Shown here: positions 7,698 through 14,664 of the stretch, in pieces
Position numbering within the stretch: the first letter of the stretch is position 1
Layout of the letters: the number at the start of each line of letters is the position of its first letter
Assembly (NCBI GenBank): GCA_946479055.1
Contig: CAMLEX010000025.1
Span: 1-14,946, forward strand
DNA from: an uncultured Bacteroidota bacterium
GTDB taxonomy: Bacteria; Bacteroidota; Bacteroidia; Chitinophagales; Chitinophagaceae
Reading direction: 5' to 3'
DNA: 14,946 bases
Made by a program: the position numbers and the translations under genes
The notes under the pieces: model-generated
Seen by the model: only the letters and a program-made list of their open reading frames with translations
Databases searched by the model: none
Told to the model about the DNA's origin: nothing

Positions 7698-9452
7698 TTA
7701 AATTTTAGTCAGATACGTTTCGGTGGTTACTTCATCGTCCAGCTGTAACCGCTTACGAAGGCGTTGCCTGATCTTATAAACGCTATCAGGAGAAATGCCA
7801 AGCATCGACGCCGTTTGTTTGGTGTTTAGATGCAAACGGGTAAGCGCGGCCATACGCTGTTCGGCTACAGTAATGTCAGGTATCATTTCTTTGAGTTTTA
7901 AAAAGAAGCCCGGATATATTTTTTCGAAAAGTGTCTTAAATTTTTCCCAGTCTTCTTCGGTAAGTATGGTTTGACGGCTTAGCTCGTCGGCAAGCTGATG
8001 CTGTTCATCAGTGAGTGGTTTGTTTGCTACCTGTTGTTCCAACTGTTCTATAACCTTTGTTTTTTCAATAATGCTTTGGGTAAACATATCCAATTGCTCT
8101 TTTGCTGCTGCCAGTTCTTTTTCGGCAGCAACCTTTTGGTGAAAAGCCAATTGTCGCTGATACCTGGATTTTAAACGCTGGCGATTGAGGATAAGTAAAC
8201 CAACAATAGCAACTAAAACAATTGCTGCAATAATCAAGTTGCGTTCCCGTGTTTCGGCGTCTTTTTCTTTTTGAAGATCACGAATCTCAGAAACGTTTGA
8301 CTGATTGTCTAATCTAAGCCGGGAAATTTCCAAACGGCTGTTTGCAACGGCACGTTCGATGGAATCGTGGAGGTCATTGTATAATTGTGAATAGTGATAA
8401 AAGCTGTCGTTGTTGCCCAGTACACGATATACATCGGCTGTGGTGTAATACAGGTCTTGAAGGAAATTGGGTAGCCGTTGAGGTTGTTGTTGAAGCATTC
8501 GCAGAGCTTCCTTCACCTGCAACAATGCGCTGTCTTTTTTCCCCTGCATTAAATTGATTCTCGCTATCATTTGCAACGCGTGGGCTGCGTTGGCAATTTC
8601 ACCATACTGTTTACTGCTGCGGTAGTCGAGTTCCATCACTGGTTTAGCGAGGTCATATCTTTTTTGTAAGAAATAAGTATATCCTTTATTTCCCGAAATA
8701 ATTCCTTTCCAAACTTCAGAATTTAACGCGTTTGCCATTTGCATGGCAATATCATAATAATAAAATGCAGAATCGTAGTTGCCAATTTTTTGCCAGCAAA
8801 GTGCTATAGTATTCCAACGGCTCATCGTATTTACTCTCGCATCGTGGGAAGTGTCCTTTTCATTTTTAATAGACCGACGAATGTAATAGATACCCTTGTC
8901 AAGGTCACGTGTGAGATAAAAAAGCTCTCCGAGAAATTGGTATTTGTGCGATTCAGCTGTTATTCCTTTTTTATCAAGAATTTCAACCGCATTTAAACAA
9001 TACATTGTCGACAGTTCAATTTGATTGCAGAAAAACATTGTTTCTCCATACCACCAGCTCACAGTTGCAGTAAGGTAGTCGTCATTTATTGCATAAGCCT
9101 GTTGCAATGCAGGCTTCATTAGTTGTGCTATGGAATCCTTTGCCGTCTTATCACGTATTTTCCATAACATAGTTGCCCGAAGGTGTTTTATGCGCACCTG
9201 GAAATACGGTCCGGCCGAAGCACCTTTTTTTTCGAGTTCGTTTAAAGTGCGGAAAACAATGGCAGTATCTGTACGCTGCAATGTATTCGCGATCTCCTTA
9301 AAGTTTTTGTTTAGCGTATCGTCATCCGCATCTAAACTTTTTATCCATTCATTCAGGGGCAAAGATTTGTTTTGTGCAAATGCAGGAAGATTTATTTGAA
9401 GTAAGACAAATAATATAAATAGCAGGTATGGCGTTTTGGGAAGGAACATCAT
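7698..9452 (-). CDS. Membrane-anchored TPR sensor / HTH transcriptional regulator (copy B)
   Basis: This is the paralogue of the gene at 4805-6559, with exactly the same length (584 residues) and architecture: signal peptide 1-27, TPR-like periplasmic region to about 360, membrane span 406-422, coiled coil, C-terminal HTH. From about residue 363 to the end the protein is identical to copy A, so both should bind the same DNA and could form mixed dimers. I count about 74 differences in the first 362 residues, spread over the TPR helices, while a few blocks (such as KDTSHDARVNTMSRWNTIAL) are unchanged. This pattern suggests different sensed ligands or partners feeding one DNA-binding output. The start is ATG 9452, as in copy A. 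The gene is monocistronic as far as can be seen; the next - strand item downstream is the decayed membrane-protein gene ending at 6977. Confidence 0.88.
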   Translation of the reverse strand: MMFLPKTPYLLFILFVLLQINLPAFAQNKSLPLNEWIKSLDADDDTLNKNFKEIANTLQRTDTAIVFRTLNELEKKGASAGPYFQVRIKHLRATMLWKIRDKTAKDSIAQLMKPALQQAYAINDDYLTATVSWWYGETMFFCNQIELSTMYCLNAVEILDKKGITAESHKYQFLGELFYLTRDLDKGIYYIRRSIKNEKDTSHDARVNTMSRWNTIALCWQKIGNYDSAFYYYDIAMQMANALNSEVWKGIISGNKGYTYFLQKRYDLAKPVMELDYRSSKQYGEIANAAHALQMIARINLMQGKKDSALLQVKEALRMLQQQPQRLPNFLQDLYYTTADVYRVLGNNDSFYHYSQLYNDLHDSIERAVANSRLEISRLRLDNQSNVSEIRDLQKEKDAETRERNLIIAAIVLVAIVGLLILNRQRLKSRYQRQLAFHQKVAAEKELAAAKEQLDMFTQSIIEKTKVIEQLEQQVANKPLTDEQHQLADELSRQTILTEEDWEKFKTLFEKIYPGFFLKLKEMIPDITVAEQRMAALTRLHLNTKQTASMLGISPDSVYKIRQRLRKRLQLDDEVTTETYLTKI

Positions 9453-9504
9453 TTACTGTTATTAAGACGATGTCACATAATTTATGGCAATAGCTAGTTT
9501 TCCT

Positions 9505-9531
9505 TTTTGCTACCGTGAGGATTTTGCTACA
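9505..9531 (-). promoter_or_regulatory. Conserved direct repeat upstream of regulator B (candidate operator)
   Basis: On the - strand the GGTAGCAAAA motif occurs at 9505-9514, and a second copy with one mismatch (TGTAGCAAAA) lies at 9522-9531, again 17 bp apart and 53-79 bp upstream of the start codon. A palindrome, CTCTTTAAAGAG, lies further upstream at about 9544-9555 and is imperfect in copy A. Retention of both the motif and the spacing in the otherwise diverged upstream region supports a regulatory role. Confidence 0.45.
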
Positions 9532-9730
9532 CTTAAAGTTACACTCTTTAAAGAGTAAAAAATATTGATGTTCACAAATTGATTTGTTTAAGTTCAGAGT
9601 GTTTAAGAGTGATTAAATCAGAGTGTCTACCTTAGAAATTAAGGCTACGGCCTACACTATAGTAATCAGCACCGTTTGCGGCAGCAGCCGTCTAAACGTA
9701 TATTTTCAATAAAAACAGGTGTATTTTCTC

Positions 9731-9761
9731 TTGCTTGGTGTTGCAGCGGGTTTTAGATTTG
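9731..9761 (+). promoter_or_regulatory. Candidate + strand promoter (TTG, 20 bp, TAGATTTG)
   Basis: TAGATTTG at 9754-9761 matches the Bacteroidota -7 consensus TAnnTTTG, and a TTG at 9731-9733 lies 20 bp upstream, the expected -33 position. Transcription would start near 9768. No ORF follows before the intrinsic terminator at 9873-9905. Confidence 0.5.
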
Positions 9762-9767
9762 TATCGG

Positions 9768-9905
9768 AAGTTGTTGATACAGTCAATCTATCCAACATCA
9801 TCTGAAAACCGAATCCAACAATCCTGAACAACCAAAAACCAACTTCTTCCTTTACCGTCCAGTAAACAAATTAAAGGTCATTGCAACGAGCAATGACCTT
9901 TTTTA
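9768..9905 (+). ncRNA. Candidate small RNA or attenuator leader
   Basis: The roughly 138-nt stretch between a consensus-like promoter and a strong intrinsic terminator has no credible ORF. The predicted 5' end carries GAAGTTG (9767-9773), which can pair with CAACTTC (9840-9846) to close a domain with an unpaired A/C-rich interior; the terminator hairpin follows. It could be a free-standing small RNA, or a leader whose terminator controls the response regulator that begins 111 bp further on. I recognise no known RNA family. The call rests only on signals in the sequence. Confidence 0.4.
9873..9905 (+). terminator. Intrinsic terminator
   Basis: The stem AAAGGTCATTG (9873-9883) pairs perfectly over 11 bp with CAATGACCTTT (9891-9901) around a 7-nt loop. 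With the stem's own T's the run reaches six, TTTTTT 9899-9904. The T-run lies on the + strand side, so it terminates + strand transcription. There is no + strand gene upstream of it in this region, which is the reason for the candidate RNA above. Confidence 0.75.
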
Positions 9906-10016
9906 ATTGTCTTCTCATTATTTACCCAGCTGTCTTTTAAACCTATTGTTATAAAATAGAGTCTCATCTTTTGACAGAACTATGTAATTTTTAAAATTAG
10001 ATATCCAACTTTAAAT

Positions 10017-10415
10017 ATGGCCACGTACCCAAAGAAGATTTTATGTGTCGATGATGATCAAGATGATTGTTTCTTACTACAGAAATCTATTCAGCAGCTT
10101 TCGGATATTGTTGTTGAAAATGCCTATGATGGAGAAGAGGCACTGAAGATTTTAGAAAATCAAAAACTGTCCGGGGATCTCCCCTGCCTGATTGTACTGG
10201 ACATTAATATGCCTGTGATGGATGGGATAAAAACAATAGAGTCCATTAAAAAAGACGAGCAGTTAAAAAATATTCCGGTAGTGGTCTTCAGCACCTCTTT
10301 AAAAACACTTGACGAAGAATACATAAAAAAGAAAAACATTGAGGCCTTTACCAAGCCATTAGAGTGGTCCTTATATAAAGAGATTGCCAAAAAATTATTG
10401 ACCTATTGTGAATAA
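10017..10415 (+). CDS. Single-domain response regulator (REC only)
   Basis: This 132-residue protein is a complete receiver domain with no output domain. The acidic pocket is D12-D14 (CVDDDQDD), the phosphoacceptor is D62 in VLDINMPVMDG, the switch serine is near S92 (VVVFSTS), and the conserved lysine is K113 (FTKP). The length is normal for the CheY-like or Rcp1-like group common in Bacteroidota. Such proteins act by protein-protein contact or phosphorelay rather than by binding DNA. No histidine kinase lies beside it, so it is an orphan. The start is ATG 10017; the strong terminator at 9873-9905 lies upstream and may insulate it or control it. The gene converges with the exonuclease III gene. 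Confidence 0.93.
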   Translation: MATYPKKILCVDDDQDDCFLLQKSIQQLSDIVVENAYDGEEALKILENQKLSGDLPCLIVLDINMPVMDGIKTIESIKKDEQLKNIPVVVFSTSLKTLDEEYIKKKNIEAFTKPLEWSLYKEIAKKLLTYCE

Positions 10416-10461
10416 GGAAACGTAACATTTTAAGCTAAGCGTAGTCTATTTATTTTAGTTT

Positions 10462-11238
10462 TCATTTATTCTTTAATTCAATCCACACGGGTGCGTGATC
10501 GCTGGTTTTTTCCCATCCACGGACATGCCTGTCAACACCCCCTATTTTAAGCCTGCGGTCCAAATGAGGACTGAGTAAAAAATGGTCAAGCCGCAATCCG
10601 GCATCTCTTGAATAGGCATTGCGGAAATAATCCCAGAATGTATAAATCTTTTCGCCGGGGTGAAGCTTGCGGATAGCATCTGTCCATCCTTGCGAAGCCA
10701 ATCGCTTGAACGCGGCGCGAACCTCTTTGCGGAATAAAGCATCGTTTACCCAACGCTCCGGTTTATAGACGTCAAGTTCGGTGGGCATGACATTAAAGTC
10801 GCCTATAAGTGCTACAGGCACATCATACGCCAGTAATTTTTTCGCATGGGCAGAAAGGCGCTTAAACCATTTTAATTTATACTCGAAATTCGGACTGGGA
10901 TAAGGATTGCCATTGGGAAGATAAAGGCAACCGATCACCATATCATTTACAATCGCTTCAATATAGCGGCTGTGGATATCTTCCGGATCACCCGGCAATG
11001 CCCGTCGTACTTCCCGGAGCTGTCCTTTACGGGATAGAATGGCGACACCATTCCAACTCTTTTGACCATGCCAGATAGCCTGATAACCGGCATCCTTGAT
11101 CGCTTTCTCCGGAAATTTTTCATTTGGCGCTTTCAATTCCTGCAAACACAAAATATCCGGTGATGCTTCCTTTAGCCATCGCAGTAACACAGAAAGCCGG
11201 CCATTAACGCCATTGACATTATAAGTTGCAATCTTCAT
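10462..11238 (-). CDS. xth: Exodeoxyribonuclease III (AP endonuclease)
   Basis: This DNA-repair enzyme cleaves at abasic sites and removes 3' blocking groups and nucleotides from duplex DNA. The 258-residue protein is full length for the family (E. coli XthA has 268). Catalytic residues of the exonuclease-endonuclease-phosphatase fold are all present: N7 (TYNVNG), E34 (CLQELK), Y106 (LYLPNG), D147 and N149 (IGDFNVMP), D218 (LRLDHFLLS), and D247-H248 (TSDHAP). The start is ATG 11238 at MKIATYNVNG, where the family begins. It is transcribed toward the response regulator and has no operon partner on its strand nearby. Confidence 0.95.
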   Translation of the reverse strand: MKIATYNVNGVNGRLSVLLRWLKEASPDILCLQELKAPNEKFPEKAIKDAGYQAIWHGQKSWNGVAILSRKGQLREVRRALPGDPEDIHSRYIEAIVNDMVIGCLYLPNGNPYPSPNFEYKLKWFKRLSAHAKKLLAYDVPVALIGDFNVMPTELDVYKPERWVNDALFRKEVRAAFKRLASQGWTDAIRKLHPGEKIYTFWDYFRNAYSRDAGLRLDHFLLSPHLDRRLKIGGVDRHVRGWEKTSDHAPVWIELKNK

Positions 11239-11613
11239 ATTCGATCACCTTTCTTTACTAACAGAGGCTTTCAGCGGGTCCGTACTATAATATAACGTGC
11301 TACTTCTTCACCAGGGGATCATAAGGACGGGGCAGGAACATTTTCACTGCTTCATTTCATCCGGTACATTCAATTGCCCTTACAAAATCCTGTATTTACG
11401 ACATTCAATGTGATCACGATATTGAATGGGATTCTGCTTGAAAAAACTTGTTAGCACCTTCCAAGTAAAAAGTACAACTTTTTAATCGTATATTTTAGAA
11501 CCGCTTGTAAGACTAGGGATTTCCCTTTTGCTTTTCATGGTATCTCGCATTAGAACGAAATGGCATTTAAAAATAGCAGCAAGTAATTTATTTTTTTACA
11601 ATTTATATATTTT
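11239..11613. other. Spacer without an intact gene
   Basis: This 375-bp stretch holds no ORF of useful length. On the - strand, a frame ending at TAG 11300-11302 reads EAVKMFLPRPYDPLVKK just before its stop and is interrupted by a TGA upstream; it could be the tail of a decayed gene, but I cannot identify it. No convincing hairpin or RNA gene was seen. Confidence 0.4.
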
Positions 11614-12241
11614 ATGCAACCTCAATCAAGAAAAGGGTTGATTGATGCCCGTAAGCAACCTCCCTCAATTTTCGATTACTTTACTCGTGGTAAGACTGCC
11701 GACTTCGCTATCTATTATAATATGGCGCAGGATAATATCAATGAATTGATTTCCTCATTAGAAGGCAACAACAATAAGAGTGTCAATGATAAATAGGATG
11801 AAACATTTATTGCTTTACGAAATTATTTATGGAAAGGATTCGAATTCAATAAAACAAATCAGGATATTCCATAACAGAAGATGCTAAAAGGCTTATCACG
11901 AAACTTCGTACCAAACTGGATACATTACGAAACTTTCATTCACACATATGGCATGATAATAATGTTCTGGAGTTTGATGAAGAGTTGCTATTTTTTATAG
12001 AAGACAAATTAAATGTAGTAATTGCCGAGGCCAGGCTAAATTTTTTTGATAAGGAAATTAGATTTTTTGAAGAACAATTAAATAAAATACTTCACTTCAA
12101 TCCTATGATGTCGCTTCCATTACTGGACATCACATCAATCAAACAGCCTTCGAGCTGGGTAAAACAGAAAAGAAAGAAATACTTAAAGCAAGACAAGCTT
12201 ACAAAATACTATCCTACCTGAACGATATACCCGAATATTAG
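11614..12241 (+). pseudogene. Multiply broken gene with an R-x4-H (HEPN-like) motif
   Basis: Three overlapping + strand frames form one coherent protein of about 207 residues once repaired. Frame 1 runs from ATG 11614 (DYFTRGKTADFAIYYNMAQD), is cut by TAG 11794-11796, and goes on in frame with ETFIALRNYLWKGFEFNKTN to TAA 11872. A shift near 11865-11875 leads to KLRTKLDTLRNFHSHIWHDN and FDEELLFFIEDKLNVVIAEA. A second shift near 12101-12106 leads to ASITGHHINQTAFELGKTEK and LKARQAYKILSYLNDIPEY, ending at TAG 12239. The whole is helical with no signal peptide. RNFHSH (11928-11945) fits the R-x4-H active-site motif of HEPN ribonucleases, in a setting (LRNxxSH) like the first HEPN domain of Cas13b proteins. 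That resemblance is from memory and short, so the family remains unassigned. It lies about 100 bp from a tRNA gene. Confidence 0.6.
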
Positions 12242-12279
12242 CCGACACCTCTGCCATATCATTATTTATTACTAGAATG

Positions 12280-12317
12280 AAGATAGCCTGCAAATCAGGG
12301 AATTTGCAGGCCATCTT
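12280..12317 (-). terminator. Long hairpin after tRNA-Ser, probable terminator
   Basis: A 16-bp stem (12280-12295 with 12302-12317) encloses a 6-nt loop. On the - strand RNA the single imperfect position is a G-U pair, whereas on the + strand it is an A-C mismatch, so the structure belongs to the - strand transcript. It lies 30 bp past the 3' end of the tRNA-Ser gene. The trailing U-run is weak (UCUUCAUUCU), so termination is likely but not certain. Confidence 0.55.
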
Positions 12318-12345
12318 GACAATACTTTACCTAAATAAATGATAA

Positions 12346-12434
<89 letters not shown>

Positions 12435-12611
12435 GGCGCAAAAGTAAGTGTGCCGGATAAAACGACAAAATTGATTTACCTCTTAATCAAAAAAACTTTG
12501 AAAAATAATAGAATGACTGTCTCTTGATCTGGAATGAATTAATGATAGATTTTCATTATATAAATAATAAAACGGCGAATTGCACTTGCCATTGAACCGG
12601 CAAACCAATTC

Positions 12612-13673
12612 TCATGCGGCTCCTTTTTTGGCTCCCTTTCTTTCGGTTTTTTTATTTATCGCTTCATGAACAATTACCTTGCTTTGCATTACCACTTTCT
12701 TCTCGCCAATTTCCTCAGCGCTTTTTTTATTGATAAGCTGGATAAGGATTTCCGTTGCTTTTTCCGCCTGCTCATAAGGAAACTGCTCTACCGATGCCAA
12801 CGGTGGTTCATCCAGGTAGCTTGTCATCGGCAGGTTAGCATAGCTTACAAAGAAAATATCCTGGTTGATTTTAAGACCCTGGCTGCGGGAATACTTCATG
12901 GCATCCAAAGCAACATAATCATTAAACGCAATAATGGCGGTTGGCCGCTTTTTCAGGGATAGTAATTGCTTCATCGCCGCCAATGTTTTTTCTTTATCCA
13001 GGTCTGTCTGCACCACATAAGCTGTATCCGCAGGAAGATTATTTTTTTTCAGGCCCTCCAGGTAGCCATTGAGCCTCTCCAGCGAAGGCAGCATTGTATC
13101 AGGACCTTTTATAAATCCAATTTGCTTATGTCCCCTGTTTGCCAGCCAGTCTACCAGTTGAACGGAACTGTTTTTTAAATTACAGGACACGGAGTAGGCC
13201 TCCCAGGTATCGGGTACCCTGTCAAAAAAAACAACCGGGATCGAATAATTCTTCAATTGCTCAAAGTGCTCATACGTATTTGTATTCTTGGATAAGGACA
13301 CCAGCAATCCGTCTACCCGGTGCCGCCGCATGGTGTCCACTATTTTTTTCTCACGTTCCACATTATCATGCGACTGACCGATCAGTACGGTATAATTATT
13401 CTGAACAGCGATATCTTCTATCCCGTTAATAGCGGTTGAAAAAAATTCTTCACCAAGATTGGGTAGTATAACGCCTATAGTAAAAGTTTTGCCTTGTTTG
13501 AAAGATATAGCCGCCTGGTTAGGTTCATAGTTCAGCTCCTGTGCCAGTTTTTGTACCTGTGCTTTGGTGCGAAGCCCTATGCTGGGATGATTGTGCAAAG
13601 CCCTTGAGACAGTGGAAACGGAAACATTTAACTGCTTTGCAATTTCTTTAATCGTGGCAGGCTTCTGATTCAT
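12612..13673 (-). CDS. LacI/GalR-family transcriptional regulator
   Basis: This 353-residue protein has the standard length and layout. The N-terminal HTH and hinge (ATIKEIAKQLNVSVSTVSRA, then ALHNHPSIGLRTKAQVQKLA) span residues about 6-60. The periplasmic-binding-protein-like sensor domain follows, with FTIGVILPNLGEEFFSTAIN, the HRVDGLLVSL segment and PTAIIAFNDYVALDAMKYSR. The start is ATG 13673 (MNQKPATIKEIAKQ); an ATG at 13706 would add 11 unlikely residues. The C-terminus carries a basic lysine-rich tail (KKTERKGAKKGAA). These regulators usually repress or activate sugar-use genes in response to a sugar ligand, but no sugar-use genes are in the window, so the target is unknown. It follows the acyltransferase gene by 73 bp on the same strand and may be co-transcribed. 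Confidence 0.94.
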   Translation of the reverse strand: MNQKPATIKEIAKQLNVSVSTVSRALHNHPSIGLRTKAQVQKLAQELNYEPNQAAISFKQGKTFTIGVILPNLGEEFFSTAINGIEDIAVQNNYTVLIGQSHDNVEREKKIVDTMRRHRVDGLLVSLSKNTNTYEHFEQLKNYSIPVVFFDRVPDTWEAYSVSCNLKNSSVQLVDWLANRGHKQIGFIKGPDTMLPSLERLNGYLEGLKKNNLPADTAYVVQTDLDKEKTLAAMKQLLSLKKRPTAIIAFNDYVALDAMKYSRSQGLKINQDIFFVSYANLPMTSYLDEPPLASVEQFPYEQAEKATEILIQLINKKSAEEIGEKKVVMQSKVIVHEAINKKTERKGAKKGAA

Positions 13674-13746
13674 AAAAAGGAAGTTAATTACAAATTCACA
13701 AAGCAAAAAATATTGCAGTGAATGGTGAGTAATGAGTGGTCAGGCA

Positions 13747-14535
13747 TTACCATTCATTCCTACTATTGACATGCTTGGTTGGCAATGCTTCCTGCTTCCC
13801 ATTCATCATATACTTTTTACTTTGTTCAATGGCATCCATCAATTGCGCCAGTATATCTTCTGATCGGGCATCGTAATCAATCACTAAAGGCGCTTTAAAT
13901 TGAACCGATAGAATAGTTCCTTTCTCCCTTAGCTTCAGCCCGGTTTTATTAAAAGCCCGCCAGAAGCCGTTTATAACTACAGGGATAACGATGGGTTTAT
14001 TTTGCTTAATGATAAGAACAGTGCCTTTTCGTCCCGGCGCAAATGGCGTTGTAGTTCCCTGCGGAAAAGTGATCACCCAGTTTTTTTCAAGAGCTCTGGT
14101 AATTTTTCTTGTATCGGATGGATCAAGTCCTTTACGGGTTTCTTTTGCTTCCGTATTCCATGTTCGCTTTACGGTTAAAGCACCAGCTAATGTAAAAAGA
14201 CGGCTGATCCAGCTGCCGTTCATGGTTGCTTCTGCTGCAACATAGTTTACACGTGTAAAAGGATTAAGTAAATAATAAGGAATTCCCAACTTGTTCATCT
14301 TACCCCATTTTACAGCGCAGAAAATATGCAGAAAGGTAATGACGTCGGCGAAATAAGTTTGATGATTGCTGACAAACAAAACATTTTCCCGGGGCAAATT
14401 TTTAAGATGTTCTGTTCCCGAAATTTTTAATTTATTGATGATAGCCAGCCCTGGATAGGAAACCAGGCCTACAACAGCATAAACAATCTTACGGACCAGC
14501 TTGAAGTTTTTTAATCGTTCAATCAACGAACTCAT
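13747..14535 (-). CDS. PlsC-type lysophospholipid acyltransferase
   Basis: This 262-residue enzyme belongs to the 1-acyl-glycerol-3-phosphate acyltransferase superfamily, which transfers a fatty acyl chain to a lysophospholipid or related acceptor at the inner membrane. The acceptor block is VSNHQTYFADV (H58, D64), with five residues between His and Asp where the classical motif has four. The second block is FPQGTT at 157-162 instead of the classical FPEGTR. I recall close Bacteroidota relatives with the same two variations, so they are probably a subfamily trait rather than damage. An N-terminal hydrophobic segment (IVYAVVGLVSYPGLAII, about 17-33) could anchor it. The substrate is uncertain; lipid acylation other than phosphatidic acid synthesis is possible. 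The start is ATG 14535; upstream lies the rpsA terminator, so it has its own promoter. Confidence 0.87.
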   Translation of the reverse strand: MSSLIERLKNFKLVRKIVYAVVGLVSYPGLAIINKLKISGTEHLKNLPRENVLFVSNHQTYFADVITFLHIFCAVKWGKMNKLGIPYYLLNPFTRVNYVAAEATMNGSWISRLFTLAGALTVKRTWNTEAKETRKGLDPSDTRKITRALEKNWVITFPQGTTTPFAPGRKGTVLIIKQNKPIVIPVVINGFWRAFNKTGLKLREKGTILSVQFKAPLVIDYDARSEDILAQLMDAIEQSKKYMMNGKQEALPTKHVNSRNEW

Positions 14536-14614
14536 AATAATAACTTTTAGACAAGCAATCAGAGCCTGAAATTAAGCAATTGAAAACTATTAAATCTCAA
14601 TACCACTTACAAAA

Positions 14615-14641
14615 AAGGCTGCCCTTTTGATGGACAGCCTT
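14615..14641 (-). terminator. Intrinsic terminator of rpsA
   Basis: On the - strand, AAGGCTGTCC (14641-14632) pairs with GGGCAGCCTT (14624-14615) over 10 bp including one U-G pair, with a 7-nt loop, followed by TTTTTT counting the last stem T's. It begins 24 bp after the rpsA stop codon. Confidence 0.85.
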
Positions 14642-14664
14642 ATAATAAAAAGCCTTATCAGAAA

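Larger units (their letters stand above)
7442..9627. repeat. Large direct repeat, copy B (about 2.2 kb)
   Basis: This is the second copy of the segment at 4516-6737, same orientation, with regulator B at 7698-9452. The stretch 7741-8348 is identical base for base to 4848-5455 (608 bp), while the 5' halves of the genes and the upstream regions carry many substitutions. The 3' flank has one 33-bp GACCGGACAAAAAATGG unit (7549-7581) instead of two. Confidence 0.9.

Noticed and set aside
12061..12090. RteC-like similarity (EIRFFEEQL)
   Set aside because: The match to RteC proteins of conjugative transposons is limited to a few residues, and the rest of the reconstructed protein does not follow the RteC order.
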